A DNA stretch of 8,641 nucleotides from positions 1 to 8,641 of the forward strand of contig DATMYQ010000020.1 of NCBI GenBank assembly GCA_035560935.1. The letters run 5' to 3'. The position numbers and the translations under genes are program-made. The DNA is from DATMYQ01 sp035560935. GTDB taxonomy: Bacteria; Bacillota; Negativicutes; Sporomusales; Sporomusaceae. Under the pieces are notes generated by a model, which worked only from the letters and a program-made list of their open reading frames with translations, searched no databases and had not been told where the DNA came from. Of the stretch, positions 1-6,451 are shown piece by piece; within the stretch, counting starts at the first letter, position 1; each line of letters starts with the position of its first letter.

Positions 1-38
1 TGATGTAAGTGTGTGAAATAACAAACTAATAAAACCCG

Positions 39-48
39 AAAGGGGGGT
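39..48 (+). promoter_or_regulatory. G-rich ribosome binding site of folD
   Basis: A run AAAGGGGGGT lies about 12 bases before the folD ATG and can pair with the 3' end of 16S rRNA through G-C and G-U pairs. It is atypical: six Gs instead of GGAGG. The bases just before it (CCC at 35-37, GAAA, GGG at 42-44) could form a tiny hairpin with a GAAA tetraloop that would hide part of the site. No -35/-10 pair is convincing in the 60 bases available, so folD may be read from further upstream. Confidence 0.45.
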
Positions 49-60
49 GGGCGGCAACTG

Positions 61-933
61 ATGACGGCACGAATTCTGGATGGTAGAGTGTACGCGGCAA
101 AAATTAAAGAACGTGTTGCCAGGGAAGTTCAGACCTTGAAAAGCCAGTATGACATCCACCCCGGACTGGCCACCGTGATTGTCGGTGAGGATGAAGCCTC
201 CAAGGTGTATGTGGCGGCTAAACACAAGGGATGTGAAGAACTGGGCATTTGTTCTGAAATTCTTCGTATGCCGCAGTCGACCAGCCGGGAAGAACTGCTC
301 GCCAGAATTGAATCGTTAAACAACAACCCCCGGATTCATGGCATTCTGGTGCAATTGCCTCTGCCGGCCCATTTGGCCCCGGAAACGGCGGAACTTTTAA
401 ACCGGATTCAGCCGGACAAAGATGTCGACGGTTTCCATCCTGTTAATGTGGGAAGACTGGGCGGCGGGGAAGAACGTTTGGTTCCCTGCACTCCTTATGG
501 CTGCATTAAAATGTTGGAAATGGCCGATATACCGGTGGGCGGAAAAAAGGCTGTGATCCTGGGTCGCAGCAATGTGATCGGTAAACCCATGTTCCATTTG
601 TTACTGGCCCGCAATGCGACGGTAACGATGTGCCACGCCGAAACGGCCGATTTGGCGGCGGTGTGCCGGACAGCGGATATTCTTGTGGCGGCAGCTGGCA
701 GTCCGGGTTTTGTCACAGCGGATATGGTTAAACCGGGAGCGGTGGTTATTGATGCCGGGATTAATCGGGTGCCCGGTGAAAAAAGAATTGTGGGCGACGT
801 AGACTTTGCTTCTGTTAAAGAAGTGGCGGGCTGTCTGACGCCGGTTCCCGGTGGTGTGGGTACGCTGACGCTGGCGATGCTGTTATATAATACGGTGCGA
901 GCGGCGCAACTGCAACACAAGATTTTTTTATAG
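61..933 (+). CDS. folD: Bifunctional methylene-THF dehydrogenase / methenyl-THF cyclohydrolase FolD
   Basis: A cytoplasmic enzyme that interconverts formyl-, methenyl- and methylene-tetrahydrofolate using NAD(P)H, the middle steps of the methyl branch of the Wood-Ljungdahl pathway. The 290-residue length is normal for the family. Visible family marks are the catalytic pair Tyr50 and Lys54 (YVAAK), the GILVQLPLP stretch with Gln98, the DVDG motif at 121-124 and the dinucleotide-binding loop GRSNVIGKP at 168-176. Lys54 and Gln98 are residues the family needs for cyclohydrolase activity, so one protein probably does both steps, in keeping with no fchA in this window. The near-universal C-terminal signature PGGVGPMT reads PGGVGTLT here (263-270). 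The ATG at 61 places the N-terminus where the family usually begins and follows a G-rich ribosome binding site. No gene lies on the opposite strand. Identification is secure; cofactor preference cannot be read. Confidence 0.97.
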   Translation: MTARILDGRVYAAKIKERVAREVQTLKSQYDIHPGLATVIVGEDEASKVYVAAKHKGCEELGICSEILRMPQSTSREELLARIESLNNNPRIHGILVQLPLPAHLAPETAELLNRIQPDKDVDGFHPVNVGRLGGGEERLVPCTPYGCIKMLEMADIPVGGKKAVILGRSNVIGKPMFHLLLARNATVTMCHAETADLAAVCRTADILVAAAGSPGFVTADMVKPGAVVIDAGINRVPGEKRIVGDVDFASVKEVAGCLTPVPGGVGTLTLAMLLYNTVRAAQLQHKIFL

Positions 934-962
934 CCAGGGGTTGCAAAAAAAATCACAACGTC

Positions 963-986
963 TCGGCAGGAAATTGCTCCTGCTGA
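963..986 (+). repeat. GC hairpin between folD and the DUF3786 gene
   Basis: GCAGGA (966-971) and TCCTGC (978-983) are perfect inverted copies around a 6-base loop. The RNA stem extends to nine pairs with a G-U, C-G and U-A pair outward. No T-run follows, so it is not a standard intrinsic terminator. A short AT-rich stretch with TATATAAAAG follows. The layout recalls small dispersed hairpin elements of Firmicute intergenic regions, but only a genome-wide search could show that. It could equally be a leader hairpin or a protein-binding site. Confidence 0.45.
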
Positions 987-1045
987 CGGAAGTATATAAA
1001 AGTGAAATTTTTCGAATTCAATAAAATTTAAGAACGGGTGAATCC

Positions 1046-1052
1046 AAGGAGG
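1046..1052 (+). promoter_or_regulatory. Ribosome binding site that fixes the DUF3786 start
   Basis: A perfect AAGGAGG sits 6 bases before the ATG at 1059. A longer reading from the GTG at 1038 would place this site inside the coding sequence and has no ribosome binding site of its own, so the ATG is preferred. Confidence 0.85.
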
Positions 1053-1058
1053 ATCGGC

Positions 1059-1712
1059 ATGGAAACGGGCAAGGGCGCAACGCAGCAGAATTTACAGGAC
1101 GGCTATCAACTGGCTTATACCAAGGCCTGTGGCGAACTGGACGGTCGTAAGCCGGAGGAAGTGGCTGCTGCCAGTGGCGCAGATTATGACAGCGCACAGG
1201 GAGAATTTAATCTTAAATATCTCAATGAAACGTATACTGTTGCTTATCCCGGTGGTGCAGTTGCCTTTGCGAATCGGGATGATGAGGTGTCCGTGGCGAC
1301 GAAAATCGTTATTATGCACTACCTGCTGACGGCAGGCGGCTTGCCGGTAGCGGGTGAGCAGATTTCTTTTAAAGAACTTCCCGGCGGCACCATTTATCTG
1401 GAGCCGTTCACCAATCGGGTGATGCGGGGATTCGTCGGAATGTTTGGCAAGAAGGCCGGGATGTTGCTTCCGGCAGCGGAAAAACTGGGTGGCCGGGAGG
1501 TAAAACTCGGCAGCGCGGCAGCGGTAGTGCTGGATATGTTTCCCCGGTTGCCGTTGACCTACGTCATCTGGGAAGGTGACGATGAAATGCCGGCGAATGG
1601 AACGGTATTGTTTGACAAAACAGCGCAGTATTATCTGCCGACGGAAGATTTAGTGGTGGTCGCCGCTGCGGGTGCCAGCCTGCTGGGCAAAACGGCCCGG
1701 GCGATGGTGTAG
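1059..1712 (+). CDS. DUF3786 domain-containing protein, function unknown
   Basis: A 217-residue soluble protein with no signal peptide or membrane segment. It resembles the DUF3786 family, recognised from the C-terminal half: a stretch near 83-120 (HYLLTAGGLPVAGE, then LPGGTIYLEPF), the block LPLTYVIWEGDDEMPANG at about 164-181, and a conserved YYLPTEDL near 191-198. From memory, this family occurs mainly in anaerobes such as acetogens and methanogens, often near C1 or corrinoid genes; its role is not established. There is only one cysteine (Cys24), so it is unlikely to carry an iron-sulfur cluster by itself. The acidic WEGDDE patch could bind a metal or a partner, which is inference. Its place between folD and cooC suggests a helper role in the acetyl-CoA pathway, perhaps in cofactor or enzyme maturation. 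The family call is fairly sure; the function is open. Confidence 0.85.
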   Translation: METGKGATQQNLQDGYQLAYTKACGELDGRKPEEVAAASGADYDSAQGEFNLKYLNETYTVAYPGGAVAFANRDDEVSVATKIVIMHYLLTAGGLPVAGEQISFKELPGGTIYLEPFTNRVMRGFVGMFGKKAGMLLPAAEKLGGREVKLGSAAAVVLDMFPRLPLTYVIWEGDDEMPANGTVLFDKTAQYYLPTEDLVVVAAAGASLLGKTARAMV

Positions 1713-1723
1713 GAGCGGATACC

Positions 1724-1735
1724 TTCCGTACGGAA
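1724..1735. promoter_or_regulatory. Perfect 12-bp palindrome, possible operator
   Basis: TTCCGTACGGAA is a perfect palindrome 12 bases after the DUF3786 stop codon. No T-run follows, so it is not a terminator. It could be a dimeric regulator site for a cooC-fhs transcript, but no regulator family is recognised and a chance palindrome cannot be excluded. Confidence 0.3.
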
Positions 1736-1759
1736 ACAATAGCAGGTAACCCCAATTCA

Positions 1760-1776
1760 TTTACACTCTGTGTATC
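1760..1776. promoter_or_regulatory. Inverted repeat TACAC-TCT-GTGTA upstream of cooC
   Basis: TACAC (1762-1766) and GTGTA (1770-1774) flank a 3-base spacer shortly before the cooC ribosome binding site. Read more widely it is TTTACA-N5-TGTATC, which resembles the TTTACA-N6-TGTAAA repeat before cooS. It may be an operator or a weak leader hairpin. TTTACA also resembles a -35 box, but no -10 box stands at the right distance. Confidence 0.3.
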
Positions 1777-1782
1777 TTATGC

Positions 1783-1793
1783 AAAGGAGGTGA
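1783..1793 (+). promoter_or_regulatory. Ribosome binding site supporting the TTG start of cooC
   Basis: AAAGGAGGTGA is a near-perfect match to the 16S 3' end and lies 4 bases before the TTG at 1798 (7 bases counted from GGAGG). It is the evidence for a TTG start: the Walker A motif begins only seven codons in, so a downstream start would lose it. Confidence 0.85.
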
Positions 1794-1797
1794 AATT

Positions 1798-2559
1798 TTG
1801 AAAATCGCAGTCTCCGGTAAGGGTGGCGTCGGCAAAACATCTGTATCTGCCAGTTTAGCTAAGCTTTTTGCCCGTAACGGTTGTCGTGTATATGCTGTGG
1901 ATGCTGATCCGGACGCCAGTCTTGGTTTAGCTTTGGGGATTCCCGATGAGGAATTGGCCAAAGTGGTTCCTTTGATTGAAATGCAAGAAGTGATCAAGGA
2001 TAAAAGCAGTGGTGGCGGGGCTTTCTACAGTCTGAATCCAGACGTTGATGATGTACTCGAACAGTATTCTATTGTTCATGGGAATATCCATTTTCTACGA
2101 ATGGGTGGTGTCAAGCCGGGCGGGTCTGCCTGCTATTGTCGTGAAAATTCATTTCTCTACGCGGTGGTTGACGCTTTGCTTCTAGGTCAGGATGATGTGG
2201 TTATTTTAGACATGGGAGCAGGGATTGAACATCTTACGCGCGGTACTTCCAAGGGCGTGGACATGATGATTGTTGTGACCGAGCCGACGAAAACCAGCGC
2301 TCAGACGGCCAAAGTAGTAATGCAGCTGGCCCGTGATCTGGGTGTGGGAGTGACCAAAGTAATTGGCAATAAGATTCGTTCACCAAAAGAAGAGACTTTT
2401 CTCCGCGAACAGTTTACCCAAGATGAACTGTTAGGCCTGATTCGTTTTGAGGACGAACTGCTGGACGTTGCCATGAGCAACGGCGAGCAGGAAATATTGA
2501 CCGGAGGATTCAAAGCGAGTATGGAGGAAATCTTTTCTAGCATTCAGCACAAATCATAA
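1798..2559 (+). CDS. cooC: CooC-type nickel-insertion ATPase for CODH/ACS (CooC/AcsF)
   Basis: A cytoplasmic P-loop ATPase of the MinD/NifH-like (SIMIBI) class that acts as a maturation factor, helping load nickel into the C-cluster of CO dehydrogenase or the A-cluster of acetyl-CoA synthase. The 253 residues show the deviant Walker A motif GKGGVGKTS at 7-15, DADPD at 35-39, a Walker B-like VVILDMGAG at 134-142, and NK at 191-192 in the base-recognition region. Cys112 and Cys114 form the CxC pair that in CooC1 of Carboxydothermus bridges the dimer and binds nickel or zinc; even the numbering agrees. It starts with TTG behind a strong ribosome binding site and ends in tandem stops TAATAA, with fhs 18 bases later, so the two form one transcript. 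Unlike fhs, cooS and acsB it uses TTA leucine codons freely. Whether its client is CooS, AcsB (then acsF) or both cannot be told from sequence. Confidence 0.93.
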   Translation: MKIAVSGKGGVGKTSVSASLAKLFARNGCRVYAVDADPDASLGLALGIPDEELAKVVPLIEMQEVIKDKSSGGGAFYSLNPDVDDVLEQYSIVHGNIHFLRMGGVKPGGSACYCRENSFLYAVVDALLLGQDDVVILDMGAGIEHLTRGTSKGVDMMIVVTEPTKTSAQTAKVVMQLARDLGVGVTKVIGNKIRSPKEETFLREQFTQDELLGLIRFEDELLDVAMSNGEQEILTGGFKASMEEIFSSIQHKS

Positions 2560-2577
2560 TAATCAGGGGGTACAACA

Positions 2578-4245
2578 ATGAAAAGTGATGTTCAAATTGC
2601 TCAGGAAGCGGTAGTAAACCCGATTCTCGACGTGGCGGCCGAACTTAACATTCCGGCGGATGAAGTCGAACTTTACGGCAACTATAAAGCCAAAATCTCT
2701 CTGAAAACCTGGGATCGTATCAAAAGCCGCAAGGACGCAAAAATGGTTCTCGTCACTGCGATCACCCCGACTCCTGCCGGCGAAGGCAAAACCACCACTA
2801 CGGTTGGTTTGGGCGACGGCCTGCGGAAAAAAGGCAAAAAAGTGGTTATCGCGTTGCGCGAACCGTCTCTGGGACCTTGCTTTGGCGTAAAAGGCGGCGC
2901 TGCTGGCGGCGGTTACGCTCAGGTAGTACCGATGGAAGATATCAACCTGCATTTCACCGGCGACTTCCATGCCATCACTACTGCTCACAATCTGTTGGCG
3001 GCTGTGCTGGATAACCACATTCATCACGGCAATGCTCTGAATATCGATCCCCGCCGGGTAACTTGGCGCCGGGTACTGGACCTGAATGAGCGGGCGCTGC
3101 GTTCGATTATTTGTGGTCTGGGCGGCAAAGCCAACGGCGTTCCCCGCGAAGGCGGCTTCGATATCACCGTTGCTTCGGAAATGATGGCTATTCTCTGTCT
3201 GTCCAAAGACTTGGACGACCTGAAAGCCCGTTTCAACAAAATCATTGTTGCTTACACCTATGACAACAAACCGGTTGTTGTGGCTGATCTGAAAGTGGCT
3301 GGTGCCCTGACCGTTCTGTTCAAAGACGCCATCAAACCGAACCTGTGCCAGACTCTGGAGCACACTCCGGCCTTCATCCATGGCGGTCCTTTCGCCAACA
3401 TTGCTCACGGCTGTAACAGTATCATGGCTACCAAATATGCCATGAAACTGGCGGACGTAGTAGTGACGGAAGCCGGCTTTGCTGCTGACCTGGGCGCTGA
3501 AAAATTCCTTGATATCAAATGTCGTTTCGCTGGTTTCAACCCTGACGCTGTCGTCATCGTTGCCACTGTGCGGGCGCTGAAAATGCATGGCGGCGTTCCT
3601 AAAGCCGAACTGAACGGTGAGAACATGGCTGCGTTGGAAAAAGGCCTGGCCAACCTGACCAAACACATTGAAAACATGCAGAAATACGGTTTGCCGACGG
3701 TTGTGGCGATCAACGCCTTCCCGACCGACACCAAGAAAGAACTGGACTTTGTTGAAGAGAAATGCAACGCCATGGGCGCCGAAGTGGCTCTGTCCGAAGT
3801 TTGGGCCAAAGGCGGCGAGGGCGGTCTGGCTCTGGCTGACAAAGTTCTGGCTGCAGTGGAAAAACCCAATAACTTCAAATTCATTTATGATGAAAAACTG
3901 CCGATCAAAGAAAAAATCGGTATCATTGCCAAAGAAATCTACGGCGCTGACGGCGTGAACTATGGCCCGGCCGCGGAAAAAACCATTGCCGAACTGACGG
4001 CTCTGGGCTTTGACAAAACTCCGATCTGCATGGCGAAAACCCAATATTCGCTCAGTGATGACATGACCAAAATCGGTCGCCCTTCCGGCTTCACGATCAC
4101 GGTCCGTGAAGTCCGTCTGGCAGCTGGCGCCGGTTTCGTAGTGGCCATCTGCGGCGAAATCATGACCATGCCTGGTCTGCCGAAAGTTCCGGCTGCGGAA
4201 GTTATCGACATCGACAACTCCGGCAAAATCGTCGGCTTGTTCTAA
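2578..4245 (+). CDS. fhs: Formate-tetrahydrofolate ligase (formyl-THF synthetase)
   Basis: Joins formate to tetrahydrofolate with ATP, giving 10-formyl-THF; this is the energy-consuming entry of formate into the methyl branch of the Wood-Ljungdahl pathway. The 555-residue length fits the usual 555-560. Family marks are the P-loop TPAGEGKTT at 65-73 with Lys71, REPSLGP at 94-100, the glycine-rich [17 protein letters not shown] at 105-121 and the following [12 protein letters not shown]. Further on come the [19 protein letters not shown] block, the AINAFPTDT and [10 protein letters not shown] stretches, and the C-terminal region [15 protein letters not shown]. The ATG at 2578 follows AGGGGG by 8 bases and is the expected N-terminus. 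It is 18 bases behind cooC and probably translated from the same message. Codon use is strongly biased (no in-register TTA, CTA or TCA from the start to about 4044), which suggests high expression. No oddities in the key residues. Confidence 0.98.
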   Translation: MKSDVQIAQEAVVNPILDVAAELNIPADEVELYGNYKAKISLKTWDRIKSRKDAKMVLVTAITPTPAGEGKTTTTVGLGDGLRKKGKKVVIALREPSLGPCFGVKGGAAGGGYAQVVPMEDINLHFTGDFHAITTAHNLLAAVLDNHIHHGNALNIDPRRVTWRRVLDLNERALRSIICGLGGKANGVPREGGFDITVASEMMAILCLSKDLDDLKARFNKIIVAYTYDNKPVVVADLKVAGALTVLFKDAIKPNLCQTLEHTPAFIHGGPFANIAHGCNSIMATKYAMKLADVVVTEAGFAADLGAEKFLDIKCRFAGFNPDAVVIVATVRALKMHGGVPKAELNGENMAALEKGLANLTKHIENMQKYGLPTVVAINAFPTDTKKELDFVEEKCNAMGAEVALSEVWAKGGEGGLALADKVLAAVEKPNNFKFIYDEKLPIKEKIGIIAKEIYGADGVNYGPAAEKTIAELTALGFDKTPICMAKTQYSLSDDMTKIGRPSGFTITVREVRLAAGAGFVVAICGEIMTMPGLPKVPAAEVIDIDNSGKIVGLF

Positions 4246-4268
4246 AAGCGATCAAGATTTTACGGGGA

Positions 4269-4298
4269 TTGTGATAAGGTTTTACAATTCTCTGTAAA
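4269..4298 (+). promoter_or_regulatory. Candidate sigma-A promoter for cooS
   Basis: TTGTGA (4269-4274) and TGTAAA (4293-4298) are 18 bases apart, each matching four of six consensus positions. A start about 7 bases later, near 4305, would coincide with the foot of the long hairpin at 4305-4356. No clear terminator closes fhs, so read-through from cooC-fhs is also possible. The match is moderate. Confidence 0.35.
4281..4298. promoter_or_regulatory. Inverted repeat TTTACA-N6-TGTAAA before cooS, possible operator
   Basis: Perfect 6-base arms (4281-4286 and 4293-4298) flank a 6-base spacer, a geometry typical of dimeric regulators. The right arm coincides with the candidate -10 box, so a protein bound here would block transcription. 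A second, overlapping arrangement, TTGTGA-N7-TTACAA (4269-4287), resembles a Rex redox-sensor operator but with one extra base in the spacer. No regulator gene is present in the window. Confidence 0.4.
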
Positions 4299-4304
4299 TA
4301 AAGT

Positions 4305-4356
4305 TTTCCGGTTGCAGGTATTCTTCCCGTGGAGGGCGAATACCTGTATCCGGGAA
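4305..4356 (+). promoter_or_regulatory. Long leader hairpin upstream of cooS
   Basis: A strong stem-loop in the 183-base gap between fhs and cooS. The base pairs TTTCCGG (4305-4311) with CCGGGAA (4350-4356), one pair being G-U. After a U-U mismatch and two more pairs, CAGGTATTC (4315-4323) pairs perfectly with GAATACCTG (4338-4346). The tip can add CCC/GGG (4326-4328 with 4334-4336) around a GTGGA loop. No T-run follows, so it is not a classical terminator; a leader RNA element or mRNA-stabilising structure is more likely. The arm TTCTTCCC (4321-4328) is also complementary to the cooS ribosome binding site at 4414-4421. It matches no riboswitch class that I recognise. Confidence 0.55.
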
Positions 4357-4413
4357 TGTGAAAAATCATACAAGTTGGCAACTGGTACCCCTGAAAAGAC
4401 TATGATGAACATA

Positions 4414-4420
4414 GGGAGGA
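4414..4420 (+). promoter_or_regulatory. Ribosome binding site that fixes the cooS start
   Basis: GGGAGGA ends 8 bases before the ATG at 4429. The frame is open further upstream (to a TTG at 4312), but that extension has no ribosome binding site, overlaps the leader hairpin and does not look like CODH sequence, so 4429 is chosen. A second in-frame ATG at 4438 is less well placed. Confidence 0.85.
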
Positions 4421-4428
4421 AAAGAAGC

Positions 4429-6384
4429 ATGTCCGAAATGGAAAAAAGAACAATTGACACAGCTGTGCACGAAATGCTGGCCAAAGCCGAACAAATCGGT
4501 TTTCTGACCACCTTTGACCGTGCCAAAGCCCAGGAGCCCCGGTGTACTTTTGGCAATACCGGCATTTGCTGCCGTATCTGCCTCCAAGGCCCTTGCCGTA
4601 TTCTGCCGAAAAAACCCGGTGGCAATAAAGGCATCTGCGGTGCCCCCGACTACACAATCGTTGCCCGTAACACTGTCCGTTACATCGCTGGTGGTGCTGC
4701 AGCCCACTCCGACCATGGCCGGCACATTGCCGAGACCTTGCTCCACGTGGCCGAAGGCAAGCTGAAAGATTACCAGGTAACCGATGAGAAAAAACTGATG
4801 AGAGTCGCGGCAAAAATCGGTGTGGCCACTGAAGGCCGCAGCGTAAAAGACATTACTTATGATGTCGCTAAATCCGCACTGGATGAGTTCGGCCGTATGG
4901 ACGACACCGAGTGTCTCTGGATTTCCAAGACGGCTCTGCCGAGCCGTCTGCAGAAATTCCGTGATACCAACATTATGCCGACCAACATCAACCTGAGCCT
5001 GGCGCAGATTCTTCACCAGACTCATGTCGGTAATGACGCTGACCCGGTCAATATTATTTTTGGCGGTCTGAAAACTGCACTGTGCGACTACGACGGAATG
5101 GCTCTGGCCACTGATCTGTCCGACATTCTGTTTGGCACCGGTCAGCCAGTTGTGACTGAAGCCAACCTGGGCGCGATCAAAAAAGATAAAGTCAATATCG
5201 CTGTTCACGGCCATAATCCGCTGCTGAGCCAGATGGTGGTCAAAGCCGCCCGTGAAATGGAAGGCGAAGCTAAAGCCGCTGGTGCTACCGGTGTGAACAT
5301 CGTTGGTATCTGCTGTACCGGTAACGAAGTACTGACCCGTGAAGGCGTGGCCATCGCTACGAACTTTGCAACTCAGGAAATGGCTGTTCTGACCGGTGCT
5401 ATGGACGCGATGGTTGTGGACGTACAGTGCATTATGCCGAGCTTGCGTTCCGTAGCTGAGTGCTTCCACACTAAAGTTATCACCACCATGCCGATCATGA
5501 AGATCCCCGGATCTTATCATATGGCATTTGATGAGCACAATGCGATTGATAGCGCGAAAGAAGTTATCCGTATTGCTATCGAAGCTTACAAAAACCGGGA
5601 TGAGGCTAAAATCTCCATTCCGAACAAAACCAATAAAGTGGTCGCCGGCTTTACGCTGGAAGCGATGCTGGACATCTTCGGCAAAATCAATCCGGAGCAC
5701 CCGATGAGAGTCGTTACCGACGCTATCGAGGCCGGTGAAATCAAAGGTGTGGCGCTGTTTGCCGGTTGTAACAACCTGAAAGGCACTCATGATGCTAACC
5801 ACACTGTAATCCTGCAAGAATTGTCTAAAAACGACGTACTGTCGATTGGTACCGGCTGCGCTCTGCAGGCGTTCGCCAAAGAAGGCTATCTGAACGGTGA
5901 AGCCGTGAAAAAATATGCAGGTGAAGGCCTGAAGAAATTCTATGCCCGCCTGAACGAAAAAGCCAACCTGAAAGAAGAACTGCCGTTGTGCTTCCACATG
6001 GGTTCCTGCGTGGACAACAGCCGCGGTCAGGAATTCGCCAACATGATGGCTATTGAAATGGGTCTGGATAACGCTCAGATTCCTTACGTAGCCACCGCTC
6101 CGGAAGCCATGTCTGAAAAAGCCGTATCCATTGGTTCTTGGAACGTTGCCTATGGCAACCCGACTCACGTCGGCGTTGTTGCCCCCACCGTCGGCAGCCA
6201 ACTGGTCAACGACGTAGTAACCAAAGTTGCTGAAGATGTATTCGGCGGTTTCTTCTTCTGGGAAACCGATCCGGTCAAAGCGGCTGCCCGTCTGGTGGAA
6301 ATCCTTGACGAGCGTACCTGGAAACTCCGGATGCGGAAAAAAGCCCTGGACGCGCAGGCTGTTAACGCCAGTGCCGACCACTAA
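4429..6384 (+). CDS. cooS: Nickel-iron carbon monoxide dehydrogenase catalytic subunit (CooS/AcsA)
   Basis: Homodimeric Ni-Fe-S enzyme that interconverts CO2 and CO; in acetogens it supplies CO to acetyl-CoA synthase. The protein has 651 residues, normal for this group. Every metal ligand can be placed. Cys39 and Cys47 (CX7C) bind the D-cluster between subunits; this spacing is the [4Fe-4S] type. Cys48, 51, 56 and 70 bind the B-cluster. His262, Cys296, Cys334, Cys447, Cys477 and Cys527 bind the Ni-Fe C-cluster, each one residue later than in Carboxydothermus CooS-II. His93, 96 and 99 and Lys564 of the proton-relay and active-site set are also present. The enzyme therefore looks complete and active. 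It lies 67 bases before acsB, which fits a bifunctional CODH/ACS complex, with the maturation gene cooC two genes upstream. The leader has a candidate promoter and a long hairpin. In-register TTA, CTA and TCA codons are absent throughout. Confidence 0.98.
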   Translation: MSEMEKRTIDTAVHEMLAKAEQIGFLTTFDRAKAQEPRCTFGNTGICCRICLQGPCRILPKKPGGNKGICGAPDYTIVARNTVRYIAGGAAAHSDHGRHIAETLLHVAEGKLKDYQVTDEKKLMRVAAKIGVATEGRSVKDITYDVAKSALDEFGRMDDTECLWISKTALPSRLQKFRDTNIMPTNINLSLAQILHQTHVGNDADPVNIIFGGLKTALCDYDGMALATDLSDILFGTGQPVVTEANLGAIKKDKVNIAVHGHNPLLSQMVVKAAREMEGEAKAAGATGVNIVGICCTGNEVLTREGVAIATNFATQEMAVLTGAMDAMVVDVQCIMPSLRSVAECFHTKVITTMPIMKIPGSYHMAFDEHNAIDSAKEVIRIAIEAYKNRDEAKISIPNKTNKVVAGFTLEAMLDIFGKINPEHPMRVVTDAIEAGEIKGVALFAGCNNLKGTHDANHTVILQELSKNDVLSIGTGCALQAFAKEGYLNGEAVKKYAGEGLKKFYARLNEKANLKEELPLCFHMGSCVDNSRGQEFANMMAIEMGLDNAQIPYVATAPEAMSEKAVSIGSWNVAYGNPTHVGVVAPTVGSQLVNDVVTKVAEDVFGGFFFWETDPVKAAARLVEILDERTWKLRMRKKALDAQAVNASADH

Positions 6385-6393
6385 AATTTGTTT

Positions 6394-6422
6394 TTGACTG
6401 AGCTTACGCGATTAATTGAAAT
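6394..6422 (+). promoter_or_regulatory. Candidate sigma-A promoter for acsB
   Basis: TTGACT (6394-6399; five of six) and TGAAAT (6417-6422; four of six) are 17 bases apart in the 67-base gap between cooS and acsB. Transcription would begin near 6429, leaving a leader of about 23 bases that includes the ribosome binding site. No terminator lies before it, so this would add to read-through from cooS. The match could be chance. Confidence 0.33.
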
Positions 6423-6432
6423 AGACTCTACG

Positions 6433-6440
6433 AAGGAGGA
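6433..6440 (+). promoter_or_regulatory. Ribosome binding site of acsB
   Basis: AAGGAGGA is a strong site, 11 bases before the ATG at 6452, slightly longer than the usual spacing. The next in-frame ATG (6458) would be still further away, so 6452 is the better start. Confidence 0.8.
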
Positions 6441-6451
6441 CGAAGATCAAT

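Noticed and set aside
921..954. GATTTTTTT and AAAAAAATC as a 9-base inverted repeat across the folD stop codon, considered as a terminator.
   Set aside because: The stem would be almost all A-U with a 16-base loop and no GC-rich part, so it is too weak for an intrinsic terminator. The weak TGCG/CGCA stem before it is 13 bases away from the T-run.
1038..1058. GTG start seven codons upstream of the DUF3786 ATG.
   Set aside because: The AAGGAGG ribosome binding site lies inside this extension and serves the ATG at 1059; the GTG has no site of its own.
4312..4428. In-frame extension of cooS upstream to a TTG codon (39 extra residues).
   Set aside because: It overlaps the leader hairpin, lacks a ribosome binding site and shows no CODH similarity; the ATG at 4429 has a good site, and the D- and B-cluster cysteine numbers then agree with CooS-II.
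4366..6381. A 671-codon open frame on the minus strand opposite cooS, with similar ones opposite fhs (2563-4044) and acsB (6518-8551).
   Set aside because: All three share the codon register of the sense gene, so they stay open simply because the sense genes avoid TTA, CTA and TCA. Their translations look like no protein family, and they lie opposite firmly identified enzymes.
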